A stretch of 64,000 nt of DNA from Pseudomonas sp. C1C7 (GCF_013359595.1 NZ_JABFMP010000023.1:48698-112697), one strand, 5' to 3'; shown: positions 28,113-38,239, counted from the stretch's first letter. A program made the numbers and translations. Notes: generated by a model not told the origin, from the sequence alone.

Positions 28113-29135
28113 GTGGATTTTTTGTCCGAATACGCTGTTTTTCTGGCCAAGACCGTCACCCTGGTGATCGCCATTCTGGTGGTCCTGGCCAGCTTTGCGG
28201 CCTTGCGCAGTAAAGGTCGACGCAAGACCGCCGGCCAGTTGCAAGTCAGCAAACTCAATGATTTCTACAAAGGACTGCGCGAGCGCCTGGAACAAACGCT
28301 GCTCGACAAGGATCAGCTCAAGGCCTTGCGCAAGACCAAGGCTAAAACCGAGAAAAAGCAGAAGAAAAAAACCGAGGCCAAACCTCGGGTGTTCGTGCTG
28401 GATTTCGACGGTGACATCAAGGCTTCGGCTACCGAAAGCCTGCGTCATGAAATCACCGCGCTGCTGACCCTCGCCACGCCCAAGGACGAAGTGGTGCTGC
28501 GTCTGGAAAGCGGCGGCGGCATGGTGCACAGCTATGGCCTGGCCTCTTCGCAACTGGCGCGTATCCGTCAGGCCGGCATACCGTTGACCGTGTGCATCGA
28601 TAAGGTGGCGGCCAGCGGCGGCTACATGATGGCGTGCATCGGCGAGAAGATCATCAGCGCCCCGTTCGCGATCCTTGGCTCCATCGGTGTGGTCGCCCAG
28701 TTGCCCAACGTCAATCGCCTGCTGAAAAAGCACGATATCGACTTTGAAGTGCTGACCGCTGGTGAGTACAAGCGCACTCTGACGGTGTTTGGCGAAAACA
28801 CCGAGAAGGGGCGCGAGAAGTTCCAGCAGGACCTGGACATCACCCATCAGCTGTTCAAGAACTTCGTGTCCCGCTATCGCCCGCAACTGGCCATCGACGA
28901 AGTGGCCACCGGCGAGATCTGGCTGGGTGTCGCGGCGCTGGACAAACAACTGGTTGACGAGCTCCAGACCAGCGATGAATACCTGGCCGAACGCGCCAAA
29001 CAGTTCGAGCTTTATCACCTTCACTACGCCGAACGCAAAAGCCTGCAGGAACGCATCGGTATGGCCGCCAGTGGTTCGGTGGACCGTGTGCTGTTGAACT
29101 GGTGGAGCCGTTTGACCCAGCAGCGTTTCTGGTAA
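28113..29135 (+). CDS. sohB: Inner-membrane protease SohB (peptidase S49)
   Basis: 340-aa SppA-related serine protease. The N-terminus has one membrane anchor (LAKTVTLVIAILVVLASFAAL) and a basic coiled segment rich in Lys (about residues 70-92). The S49 catalytic dyad is visible: Ser168 in DKVAASGGYM and Lys220 in TAGEYKRTLTVFGENT. SohB is thought to degrade membrane or periplasmic proteins and signal peptides. The GTG at 28113 has GAGGAG 6 nt upstream and places the anchor at the N-terminus; the longer frame is not supported. Confidence 0.92.
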   Translation: MDFLSEYAVFLAKTVTLVIAILVVLASFAALRSKGRRKTAGQLQVSKLNDFYKGLRERLEQTLLDKDQLKALRKTKAKTEKKQKKKTEAKPRVFVLDFDGDIKASATESLRHEITALLTLATPKDEVVLRLESGGGMVHSYGLASSQLARIRQAGIPLTVCIDKVAASGGYMMACIGEKIISAPFAILGSIGVVAQLPNVNRLLKKHDIDFEVLTAGEYKRTLTVFGENTEKGREKFQQDLDITHQLFKNFVSRYRPQLAIDEVATGEIWLGVAALDKQLVDELQTSDEYLAERAKQFELYHLHYAERKSLQERIGMAASGSVDRVLLNWWSRLTQQRFW

Positions 29136-29185
29136 GACCAGGCAAAGCGCAGTCAATTGGAAACTAAAGCGCACCGCCGCAACCG

Positions 29186-29216
29186 GCGAAGCCTGTGTTT
29201 GGCACAGGCTTCGCCA
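29186..29216 (+). terminator. Hairpin downstream of sohB
   Basis: A perfect 13-bp stem (GGCGAAGCCTGTG with its complement) around a 5-nt loop, 50 nt after sohB. A long T-run is absent, so termination may be weak or Rho-assisted. The rest of 29217-29408 is AT-richer and probably holds the promoter of the LRR operon; I see no clear consensus there. Confidence 0.55.
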
Positions 29217-29408
29217 GCTTCTGTAAAACGGGCACTGCGACAGCAGTCTGCCTACCTGATTGGCATTACGCCAAACAGAGGTAAATATCTATATCAAAGA
29301 CCCGTAATCCTGCTGTGTTGAAGGCATTTTTCATCCGACATTTGAGCTTTTTACGCAAAAGACTCGACTTTAAGCTGAACGCTCTTTTCAGTTTCAAGGT
29401 CGTTCAAC

Positions 29409-32400
29409 ATGGATGTAAAAACGAGCAGTACCAACCCTCCCGCCATGACGCCTGCTCAACAAGGCGTTTTTTTTGACTTGATTAAAAAGCAGACACCCGC
29501 TTGGCTGCTTGAGTCTTCGACTGAACTGCGTGATGCACTTCATAAAAGTCTGAAAGCCAGTTTTCAAACACGGCATGATGCGCTGGACGTTCTAAAGGCC
29601 TTCAAGTCTCCCCAATCATTTTGCGCGCCCTTATTGGCCAAGGCGATGTCGGATAAGTTGGGCGAGCCCTTCGAGGTGGCGGGCGTGATTTTCCAACATG
29701 TGCGGTCGACTTCCAGCCTGTTTGGCCTGCGCAAAAAGCTGGTCCTGCCCATTGACCGAGATCTGCTGGCCGCGGCCTGTGAAAACTTCGAACTGCCGGA
29801 GACCCAGGCAGGAAACTATCACGAAGATTCCCTGATTTATGTGCCGGAGCGAGTCACCGGCAGTCCCAATAAAGTGCTTTCGATAAAACCCCATGAGTTT
29901 GCGCAACTGTGTCGTACGCTGGATTTGGGCAAGCAATATCAAGTTCACGTTAAAGCACTGTTCGGTGACGGAACGCAGGCGGGGAGTTTGCACGACAAGT
30001 ATGTGGCACTTGCGAAAGATCAATTCGAGGTCGCCAGACATATCGCTCTAATGAAAAAACAAATCAGCCCTGATGTTTATCAGATGCTGAAGTCGGTGGC
30101 GGACTCTCATTCGACTATCACGTTGGGAAACAACACGCTGGGCTTGCAGCGCATGGAAGTTCTCGGGGTAAAAATGAATGGGCCGATGTTCATCGGTCCT
30201 GTCGGCGAACACGCCGACGATGATTACCGCTGTGTGGTTTACATGCCGGATGATCCCTTGCACCCGTTGAAGGAATACCTATCCTTTACCCGCTACGAAG
30301 TGGAATTGAGCAATCGCCTGAAAACACCTGAATTTCGCGATTACTTCCTTCGTTTTATCGCATTGAAAGATCGCGAAAACTTCATGAAAGCTTTGGGTCA
30401 GCAGCTTCTTGAGCCACCCAAAGCACCTTTCCCTCCATCAAGCCATTACACAAAAGTCTCCGGGTTTGATCTCCCGGCAGAGGTGAAAACCGATTTGTTC
30501 ATGGCGATGTATCGCCAGCGCGCAGCACAAGTCATGGCTGATTCCAGGTTGTTGGTCGTACCAACCGGTGACGAAGATGAGAAAACCCGTTTGGCACGGC
30601 TGGAGTCTTACAAGGCGGCCGGCCTCAATATCGCGCTGTTGTTTGCCTCGTTTGTGCCTGTCGTTGGTGAGGTCATGTTTGTCGTGGCCGGTTTCCAATT
30701 ATTGCAAGGGGTATACGAAGGTTTCGACAGTTGGGCCAAGGGGGAGCAGGAACAAGCCACCGATCATTTTTTCGATACCCTCGAGAATCTGGTCTTGCTG
30801 GCAGCAGTCAGCGCCGGTGCCTCGGCCGCCGGCAAAACCTACAAGGCCGTCAGGGCTTCGGATTTTGTTCAGGGCTTGAGGGCTGTGGATGTTGCATCCG
30901 GTTCCATGCGTTTGTGGAAGTCCGATCTGGCCGCCTATCGACGGTTAATCCCGATACGGTCCGGCGCGCGATTCAATGAGCAAGGGCTGCTCTTGAGGCA
31001 AGGCAATCGCTATCTACGCATTGGCGCGGATGCCTTGGCTGTGCGTGCGAAGCCGGACACGGAGTTGTGGGAAATTCAGCCGGCGCAATCGACCGCTCGC
31101 TACTCGCCCGTGCTTGAAACCAACGGCGCCGGTGCATGGCGACACGCCTCGGAGTTGCCCCAGGACTGGAACCTTTTGACTTTGTTTCGGCGTCTCGGTT
31201 ATCGCCAGGAGGAGGTGTCCGACGCCCAGGCCCTGCAAATCCTGTCCATTATTGGCGTCGACGAAGCACCTTTGCGTCAGCTCTTCGTTAACCGCCGCAA
31301 ACCCATGGCGACCTTGATCGATACGGTCGCCCGCTTTCGCGCCGATGCAGACGCCGGTCGCTTTATCGAGCAAATGAACTCTGCGACATCCGCACCCTAT
31401 GCCGATCCCGATTTGCAGATGTTTGTACTGACTTCGCAGGGAAAATGGCCTCGTGAGGTGGCCGTGAGCATTACCGACGTTCTCGGGAATGAAGTCACGC
31501 GCTACGGTCGAGACTCGGCGACCAGGACAATAAAACTGCGTGATGAATTGTTGCGCAATGCAAAGTATCACTCACCCCTGTTGGCAAGCCTGGGAAATCA
31601 AGAGCGCTTGGCCCTGCTGGGCACGGGCAGTGCCGACGCCTCCACCTGGCCGACGTTGGTTACAAAGCTGATAGCCGGGCAAGTGCAGCGCCTGCGCGTC
31701 TCGCTTTTTGACCGACTGGTCCGCCGTGCCGATGTTGCCAAACTGGAACTGTCTGCCCCCATTCGGGAAGCTTTTGTTGAGCTGCCGGGCTGTGTCGCCG
31801 ACGAGTTGGTGGATCATGCCGATGCCGGGGAGTGGGAGGAGCTGAGCGCCGACCGCGTGCCGTTGCGGTTGGCCGAAGAAGCACGACGGTACATGCAGGT
31901 GTTGCGCATGAACCGGGCCTATGAAGGGCTTTATCTGGATGCGGCCAGTGATCGTGGCACGCCTATATTGTTGCTCGATGCCCTCGAGAGTCTGCCGGGC
32001 TGGCCGAGCGATGTCCGCGTGCAGATTATGGACTGGGCAGTGAGCTCCGAAGGCAAGCCCACCATCGGCCCGGATAACGCGACCCACAACGTGCTCATCG
32101 AAGCCTACGCAGACCGTTATGACGCGACGGATCCCGAGAACAGCGTTCTTTACACACATGCGAATCGTACCTGCGAACATCTCTTCCAGACGCTTTGGGA
32201 GAGCTTGCCCGAACACGCTCGTAAAGGCCTTGGGGTCGAAGCGGATGATGCCGGTGCTGGGCTGCGTCAAAAAATCACGAATCTGGCCCTGCAACGAAGG
32301 CCAGTCATCTCTCGGGCGATCGGTATAGCGCCCGCGCATTCAGGTTATCGCTCGCCAATGGGGCTGGCGGATCGACCGATCCAGCGTTCGACCTTGCGAG

Positions 32401-34295
32401 CAGTGTCCAACCTGGAGGCCAACGTGCAACGATCCCCCGCGCTGGTGCAGCGAGCACGGGAGCTGTACCCATCGCATACAAAGGCTCAGATCGAACGTTT
32501 TCTGATAACCCTGGGTTCGGATGAAGTGCTGGCCCTGAGAACGCTGGAAAGTCTCAGGCACGAATATCAGAACATCCGCCTTGCGCTGGAGCACTGGATT
32601 CACCGCGAAAGCCATTATCAAGAGGGTGACGGGCCCAGGCACAAAGTGCCCCGTCAAAGCAAGATTAGGGCGGCGCAGGCCATTCTGCGCGCCTGGCGCA
32701 AGGAAACCGATGTCACCCTGCAAGCGTCGTCAGTGCACTATCACTTGACCTTCGATGCGAACCCATTGGGTGATCTGCCGGTGATTGTCGGCCATTTCGA
32801 CCACATCAGCACATTGGAGATGAACAGGGTGGGAAGTAGTGCGGGGTTGAATACGTTTCTGCGTAACTTCACCCAACTGCATTCCTTGAGCCTGGTCGGG
32901 AATCAATTGACGCGCATCCCTCAGGCGGTGGCGGATATGCCGAACCTGACACACCTGGATCTGAGCGATAACCGGATATACCTGACCGCCGAATCGATCC
33001 TGTCGCTGAGCAGCAAGTCCCACCTGCGAACCCTTAACCTGAGTTTCAATCCAACCCTGGGTCAGCGACTCACCGTGACCACGCTGCGCAAATTGCGCCA
33101 CCTTGCATTGCGCGGTACCGGGACACTCGAATGGCCGGTGGGGACGAGCGAACTGCCCGATCTGCAAACCCTGGATTTGCGCGACAACGCCATCGAGCAG
33201 ATCCCGCAATCGGTGTTTGCGGCACGAGCCGAGTTGAACCGCGGCACCAATGTCGATGGCAATCCGCTGTCCTCCTCGAGCCTGCGGTCGATCGCCGCTT
33301 ATCACCAGGCAAACGGGATCAATCTGGGCGTGATTACCGCCGACTACCAGCCTGCATCCGCCGCGCGACCGGTAGTGGATACCCGAGTCGCCAACTGGTT
33401 GTCTGGACCCATCACCGCCAAAGTTATTCAGCGTCAGGCACTCTGGAAGGCATTGGCGGTTTATCCCAACGCCGGCGATTTCTTTTACCTGCTCGGCCAA
33501 CTGGCCAATACCGCCGATTTCATCTGGCTGCCGACAGAAATGTCTCGAAGGGTATGGGAAGTGCTCGAGGCAGCGGGTGAGGACGATGCACTACGCCGCG
33601 CATTGTTTCGAACCAGCCGGATCGGTCGGATCAGTGCCGACGATCCCGCCAGGATCTTCAGCGCACTGGAGGTGCGCGTGTTGTGTTTTAGAGCGATGGC
33701 GGTTGCCCGTACTGGCGACAGCTCCCTTGAAGGAGAGCTGGTGCGTTTGATGAGAGGGTTGTTTCGTCTGGAGCAAGTTGAACAGCAAGCATTAATCGAA
33801 ATCGCCAGCCGCATCAACGCCGGAACCTTCACTGGCGGGCAGGCACACGCGCTTAGCCTTGCTTATCGCGTCGGACTGGCCCGACGCCTGGACTTGCCCG
33901 GCCAGACCAGACAAATAAATGTTCGGCTGGATGTCGAGGTGACCCCGCAACAACTCGAAAACGCCTACCAGGCCGTCGTCAAGGCTGAAACGACTGAGGC
34001 ACTGCTGGCGTCGGTCAACACCAAAGGGTTCTGGTACGAATATCTGCTGGCGACCTATCAGGATCAGTTCACCGCTATTTCCGAGCGCACGGCACAAGCA
34101 TTTATTGAGCTTGAGGCTCAAGTCGATTTGCCCCGTGCGACCGCCAGCCAACGCATGAAGGCGATCATTGATAACGATAAAAACCAGAACCGACTACTGC
34201 TCATGCGTCTGACCACTGAAGCACTCGCCAGACATCCTGGCCTGCCGGTGTCGGACGTATCCATGAGTTCCAAAACGCAAGGGAATGCACAATGA
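29409..34295 (+). CDS. Giant LRR protein with DUF6543-like N-terminus and degenerate NEL domain
   Basis: 1628 aa with no signal peptide. The N-terminal two thirds resemble the toxin-like DUF6543 region found with Pseudomonas NEL proteins. A hydrophobic pair lies near residues 403-440 and 457-480 (IALLFASFVPVVGEVMFVVAG, then NLVLLAAVSAGASAAG). NRAYEGLYL occurs near residue 835. Leucine-rich repeats span about 1130-1275 (LTHLDLSDNRIYL, LQTLDLRDNAIEQIP). Residues about 1310-1600 match the NEL E3 ligase fold (TADFIWLPTEMSRRVWEV, FSALEVRV), but the CxD catalytic motif reads Ser1409-Ala-Asp1411, so the nucleophilic Cys appears lost. It may be a pseudoenzyme, adaptor or immunity partner. The second giant gene overlaps by ATGA. 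Codon use looks less GC-biased than the neighbours. Confidence 0.8.
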   Translation: MDVKTSSTNPPAMTPAQQGVFFDLIKKQTPAWLLESSTELRDALHKSLKASFQTRHDALDVLKAFKSPQSFCAPLLAKAMSDKLGEPFEVAGVIFQHVRSTSSLFGLRKKLVLPIDRDLLAAACENFELPETQAGNYHEDSLIYVPERVTGSPNKVLSIKPHEFAQLCRTLDLGKQYQVHVKALFGDGTQAGSLHDKYVALAKDQFEVARHIALMKKQISPDVYQMLKSVADSHSTITLGNNTLGLQRMEVLGVKMNGPMFIGPVGEHADDDYRCVVYMPDDPLHPLKEYLSFTRYEVELSNRLKTPEFRDYFLRFIALKDRENFMKALGQQLLEPPKAPFPPSSHYTKVSGFDLPAEVKTDLFMAMYRQRAAQVMADSRLLVVPTGDEDEKTRLARLESYKAAGLNIALLFASFVPVVGEVMFVVAGFQLLQGVYEGFDSWAKGEQEQATDHFFDTLENLVLLAAVSAGASAAGKTYKAVRASDFVQGLRAVDVASGSMRLWKSDLAAYRRLIPIRSGARFNEQGLLLRQGNRYLRIGADALAVRAKPDTELWEIQPAQSTARYSPVLETNGAGAWRHASELPQDWNLLTLFRRLGYRQEEVSDAQALQILSIIGVDEAPLRQLFVNRRKPMATLIDTVARFRADADAGRFIEQMNSATSAPYADPDLQMFVLTSQGKWPREVAVSITDVLGNEVTRYGRDSATRTIKLRDELLRNAKYHSPLLASLGNQERLALLGTGSADASTWPTLVTKLIAGQVQRLRVSLFDRLVRRADVAKLELSAPIREAFVELPGCVADELVDHADAGEWEELSADRVPLRLAEEARRYMQVLRMNRAYEGLYLDAASDRGTPILLLDALESLPGWPSDVRVQIMDWAVSSEGKPTIGPDNATHNVLIEAYADRYDATDPENSVLYTHANRTCEHLFQTLWESLPEHARKGLGVEADDAGAGLRQKITNLALQRRPVISRAIGIAPAHSGYRSPMGLADRPIQRSTLRAVSNLEANVQRSPALVQRARELYPSHTKAQIERFLITLGSDEVLALRTLESLRHEYQNIRLALEHWIHRESHYQEGDGPRHKVPRQSKIRAAQAILRAWRKETDVTLQASSVHYHLTFDANPLGDLPVIVGHFDHISTLEMNRVGSSAGLNTFLRNFTQLHSLSLVGNQLTRIPQAVADMPNLTHLDLSDNRIYLTAESILSLSSKSHLRTLNLSFNPTLGQRLTVTTLRKLRHLALRGTGTLEWPVGTSELPDLQTLDLRDNAIEQIPQSVFAARAELNRGTNVDGNPLSSSSLRSIAAYHQANGINLGVITADYQPASAARPVVDTRVANWLSGPITAKVIQRQALWKALAVYPNAGDFFYLLGQLANTADFIWLPTEMSRRVWEVLEAAGEDDALRRALFRTSRIGRISADDPARIFSALEVRVLCFRAMAVARTGDSSLEGELVRLMRGLFRLEQVEQQALIEIASRINAGTFTGGQAHALSLAYRVGLARRLDLPGQTRQINVRLDVEVTPQQLENAYQAVVKAETTEALLASVNTKGFWYEYLLATYQDQFTAISERTAQAFIELEAQVDLPRATASQRMKAIIDNDKNQNRLLLMRLTTEALARHPGLPVSDVSMSSKTQGNAQ

Positions 34296-37200
34296 ACAAT
34301 CTGCCACCGGTTAACCTTTCCGAGCAGGATTTACCCCCGGCTCCTCGCATGCGCGATGAACTGAGCGCCGCGGTCGACAACGCGTTACCTCAAACCCCGG
34401 CGCAATTGGGCGAACATTTGATTCGGGAAAAGTGGGGCCCGGACATCGACCCGCAGACGGCCCAACTGGTCACGTTGCATTACGACTTCTGGTCGAGCTC
34501 CAGTCGGGCTGTCAGGCACGAGGGGCAAGTCGCGCGTTCGCTATCGCTTGTGCAAGCACTGCTTTGCAACGAGCAGACCGTTGGCGATGGCCGCTTTGGC
34601 GAAACCGCATTTGGCTTGTACACACCTCCCGATACAGGGCCCACCATTCACATCGCACAAACCGTCGAGCCGAGTGATGGCCACCGCGTGTACGAGGGCA
34701 TATACCGACGTACAACGCCCCAGATGTATGGGCCGCAGACTCAAATCCACCTCAGCCCCGCGGATTTCAGGAAATGGGTCTGGCAGTTGGATTTCAAGGC
34801 GCTCTATCAGGCTTACGTCGATAAGGCATGGCCATCTGACGAGGCTATTCTAGCGGCCCAATCCTACACCCTGAGAACCTCGACCAAGGCTGCGTTCGTT
34901 ATGTCGGCCTGGTTGCAGCGGCGTGAAAACTGCCTGTCTGCAGAAGGCCTGGAGCTGGCCATGCGTGCTGCGCAATTGTCGCCGGATCAGGCGTGGGCAA
35001 CGCTGACATTGCAGCAATTGCAAGCGCCCACGCGCATGCCCGCGGATCTCGAGGCGAGTCGTCTGAAGATCTATCGATACACCGCGACAGACATCTGGTG
35101 TTTCCGTGAGCGATCCAGTGACAGGGTGCTCATGTATATCCCCGGCAACTCCTCTGCGATTCACGAATTTGTCAGTCAAAACCAACTGCGCGGTTGGCTG
35201 GTCGCCCAAGGGCGGTCACCCGAAACCCGACAAGCACTGGCGATGCACTTCAACGATGAAGATCGCGGCGACGGCACGTTTCACGCTGGCGTACTGACGG
35301 CGCTGGACGGTATGGCGCAATACCCGGCCCAGCATCATCTGACCCGAGAAGCAGGCTTCTTCAACGATGATGGTTACTGGAAACCTGCCGACTACATCGA
35401 GTTGGATGTTCAAAGCTCGCAAACCGATCCCTTTGCCCAGCTGGTGTTGACCATGAAGCAGGCCGCGCAGGCGAGTGTCGCAACCATCCGCGACGATGCC
35501 CAGGTCAACCGCGACAACCTGAGTGCCGTGATCGAACCGGTTGTTGAGTGGGTCAACCAGTTTGGTCCGTTGGCGTTGTTTGTGCCGGGTGGCGAGGGAT
35601 TGCTGGCACTTGCCGGGCTAATCGACGCCGGTTATGGCCTGGATCAGGCCATCAATGGGGAAACAGCCGACAAACGTTCACAGGGTGTCACCCGCACGGT
35701 GTTCGGTTTACTCAACGCGTTGCCGCTGGTCACAGAAGCTGCGTCGATGGGTGAAGGGGCAGGGGATGTGGCCTTGGCTAAAACAGAGCAAGGCCATGGC
35801 GAATCCTCGAAGCCACTCGAGGCGGGACCGATTGCCGGATCAGGCACCCACACTGCGCCGACCTTGCCCCTGCCGACGCGTACCGATCTCTTGCGTGGAG
35901 TCGGTGCCCCGGCAGGTACGTTCAGCGATGAAGTGCTGGCACAGATTGGCAGGGTTAGCGCCGTCGACGATGACATGCTGCGACTGATGCAGGCGGGGCG
36001 GGCGCCGACGCCACTGCTGGCCGATACGGTCGATCGTTTCAGGATCGATCAGGAAGTGACGGCACTGGGGAGTCCGCAGACCGCGCAGGCTGAGTTCGAC
36101 CGTCGATATCAAGCGCTCCAGCAATCCGAGCACCCATGGGTCCGGCTGTTCCAACGGACATACCCTGAACTGCCCAAAGCCGCCGTGGAGCAAATGCTGG
36201 ATCGCTATGGTGTCGATTTCAGGGCGTCACCCGAACCGGTCCAGGCCCGAGCACTGTTCAAACAACTGGACGGCAAGGCGCGCCAATATCAGCAACATGT
36301 ACGCCTCAATCGTGCGTATGAAGGCCTTTACCTTCGATCTGTAGCCAGCGCCGAATCGGACACGCTGATGCTGCACTCCCTCAAAAACCTGCCGGGGTGG
36401 CCCAAGGGGTTACGCATCGAAGTGCGCGACAGTTCGAGCGCAGGTCGGCTTCTCGATCGCACCGGTCCGCTCGAGTCGCCTGATGGTCGGATCCTGATCA
36501 AATCAGGCAAGCACTATCTGCCCAGTCATTCGTTGGCTCACACCGCTGGCGCGACGACTTTTTCCCAGGCTGTCGCCGCTGTTCTATCCAAAGAGGAGCG
36601 TTCGGCGTTGGGCTTGTTATCGAGCGACCCCGGCACCGAATTGAAGCTGAGAATCAGCGAGCGAACGTTGTCTCGCTCAGAACTGATGCTCGGGCTGGAC
36701 AGGATGGACTCAAGGTTGTCGTTCGATCCCCTGGGATTGAGAGGCGGCGCCTATCCGAATACACCTCAAGCGGCGGCACTGACCCATGAAACGATGAGGT
36801 TGCAACTCAAGGAGATCTATCCCGACCTGTCCAGTACCGAAGCGGATGCGATCTTGCATCCACTGGGAACCGGGGCCCAGGATTTTATCAACCGTTCAAG
36901 ACAGCAGTTGCATCAACTGTCTTCGGATCTGGACGCCTGGATTGAAAGCGTTGCGGTCGACATCGACCATATGGACGTCGAGTTCCTGCATATGGGGGAT
37001 CCCGGGACTGAAAGACTGACCGCCGTGCAAATTGAACAGATAAACGCCGAGCGGATACTGCAAGTGCTGGAGTATGAGGCCGAAACTCGCGCTGAATTGG
37101 CCGATGAGCTGATTGCGATCTGGCGCAAGAGGCGTCCGCAGAACAATAGTCTCTACTCGGGTAACCATGTCGATGGCTTCAGAATGAACATGAGTCATGA

Positions 37201-38239
37201 GGAGTATCATCGGCTGCCGGAACTCAATGCCCGCTTCAATGACGTGGTGGAACTGAACATGAGTAACGTCCACTTGTTCGAGCGGGGAACCCTCAATGAT
37301 TTTCTCGCAAGCTTTCCTCGTTTGCGCACCTTGAATCTGGAAAGCACGGACTTGCGATTGCCCAATCTTGAAGGAGAGTTGGAAAGCAAGTTGCCGCCGA
37401 CGATCCCCCTGTTGCAGCACCTTACTTCTTTGAATCTGCGCTCTACCCGGTTGTGCCTCCAGACGGAATCTGCGATGCAGCCAATTGCGCTGGATGATGT
37501 GCACGCACTGGCTGTCCCGGCCAACACTGCGGGAGCGTTAAATTCATTGAAGAACCTGCAAGCATTGGACCTCAGCGATAACCCATTGGTCGTTCCCCCT
37601 GTCGTCACGGGGATGAATCAATTGCGCTCACTGAAACTGCAAAATACGGGCATCAAGGTTTGCCCGGTAGGAATTGCGGATCAGCCGTACCTGACAACCC
37701 TGGACCTGCAAGATAATCAGATTCAAAAGGTGCCACAGGCCGTGTTGAATCAGGCCATCACCCGGGATCGAGTGCTGTTGTGGCGCAACCCCTTGACCGA
37801 TGAGGACACCTTGCAAAGGCTGGTGGCACATCGCGAATCAACGGGTTTGAACTTATGGCTGGACGCTCCGGGTAACGACTACCTGGGGCCGTCACCCTGG
37901 TTGCGCGGTATCGAACAAGGACAGCGGGATGCAAGGGCGCAAGTCTGGCAACGGTTTGCGTTGAAGCCAGGAGGGCGACGGTTTTTAGGGACCATGAGTA
38001 CGCTGACTTTGACTGCGGATTTTCGCGTCAACTACCTGGATCTTCAGGCGCGGGTCTGGAGGCTGCTGATTGAGGCTGATGCGTCGCCAGAGTTGGCGGC
38101 ACGTTTGACACAGGACGTGCCGTTGCCATCAAGCGCGTTTGACAATCCTGTGGCGGTTTTCACGGCGCTGGAAAATCGTGTGAGGCTTTATAACGACTGG
38201 GTGGCGCTGGGGCGTCCGTTTCCGCTTGATCAACCCTGA
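34292..38239 (+). CDS. Second giant LRR protein, truncated NEL-like C-terminus
   Basis: 1315 aa, coupled to the upstream gene by ATGA. It shares organisation with its neighbour: a toxin-like N-terminal region, a hydrophobic pair near residues 425-480 (PLALFVPGGEGLLALAGLI, VFGLLNALPLV), NRAYEGLYL near residue 674, GWPKGLRIEV, and leucine-rich repeats about 984-1155 (LQALDLSDNPLVVPP, LTTLDLQDNQIQKVP). The NEL-like part begins TLTADFRVNYLDLQARVW. Where the CxD motif is expected it has Ala1282-Phe-Asp1284, and the protein stops 34 residues later, so the rest of the NEL domain is missing. The sequence differs enough from the first protein to be an old duplication. I infer a two-component effector or toxin/partner pair; target and delivery route are unknown. 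Confidence 0.78.
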   Translation: MNNLPPVNLSEQDLPPAPRMRDELSAAVDNALPQTPAQLGEHLIREKWGPDIDPQTAQLVTLHYDFWSSSSRAVRHEGQVARSLSLVQALLCNEQTVGDGRFGETAFGLYTPPDTGPTIHIAQTVEPSDGHRVYEGIYRRTTPQMYGPQTQIHLSPADFRKWVWQLDFKALYQAYVDKAWPSDEAILAAQSYTLRTSTKAAFVMSAWLQRRENCLSAEGLELAMRAAQLSPDQAWATLTLQQLQAPTRMPADLEASRLKIYRYTATDIWCFRERSSDRVLMYIPGNSSAIHEFVSQNQLRGWLVAQGRSPETRQALAMHFNDEDRGDGTFHAGVLTALDGMAQYPAQHHLTREAGFFNDDGYWKPADYIELDVQSSQTDPFAQLVLTMKQAAQASVATIRDDAQVNRDNLSAVIEPVVEWVNQFGPLALFVPGGEGLLALAGLIDAGYGLDQAINGETADKRSQGVTRTVFGLLNALPLVTEAASMGEGAGDVALAKTEQGHGESSKPLEAGPIAGSGTHTAPTLPLPTRTDLLRGVGAPAGTFSDEVLAQIGRVSAVDDDMLRLMQAGRAPTPLLADTVDRFRIDQEVTALGSPQTAQAEFDRRYQALQQSEHPWVRLFQRTYPELPKAAVEQMLDRYGVDFRASPEPVQARALFKQLDGKARQYQQHVRLNRAYEGLYLRSVASAESDTLMLHSLKNLPGWPKGLRIEVRDSSSAGRLLDRTGPLESPDGRILIKSGKHYLPSHSLAHTAGATTFSQAVAAVLSKEERSALGLLSSDPGTELKLRISERTLSRSELMLGLDRMDSRLSFDPLGLRGGAYPNTPQAAALTHETMRLQLKEIYPDLSSTEADAILHPLGTGAQDFINRSRQQLHQLSSDLDAWIESVAVDIDHMDVEFLHMGDPGTERLTAVQIEQINAERILQVLEYEAETRAELADELIAIWRKRRPQNNSLYSGNHVDGFRMNMSHEEYHRLPELNARFNDVVELNMSNVHLFERGTLNDFLASFPRLRTLNLESTDLRLPNLEGELESKLPPTIPLLQHLTSLNLRSTRLCLQTESAMQPIALDDVHALAVPANTAGALNSLKNLQALDLSDNPLVVPPVVTGMNQLRSLKLQNTGIKVCPVGIADQPYLTTLDLQDNQIQKVPQAVLNQAITRDRVLLWRNPLTDEDTLQRLVAHRESTGLNLWLDAPGNDYLGPSPWLRGIEQGQRDARAQVWQRFALKPGGRRFLGTMSTLTLTADFRVNYLDLQARVWRLLIEADASPELAARLTQDVPLPSSAFDNPVAVFTALENRVRLYNDWVALGRPFPLDQP

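Noticed and set aside
29409..38239. Rhs/polymorphic toxin or Tc toxin
   Set aside because: No RHS/YD repeats, no Tc-type domains and no small immunity-type gene follow; the LRR and NEL-like features fit better.
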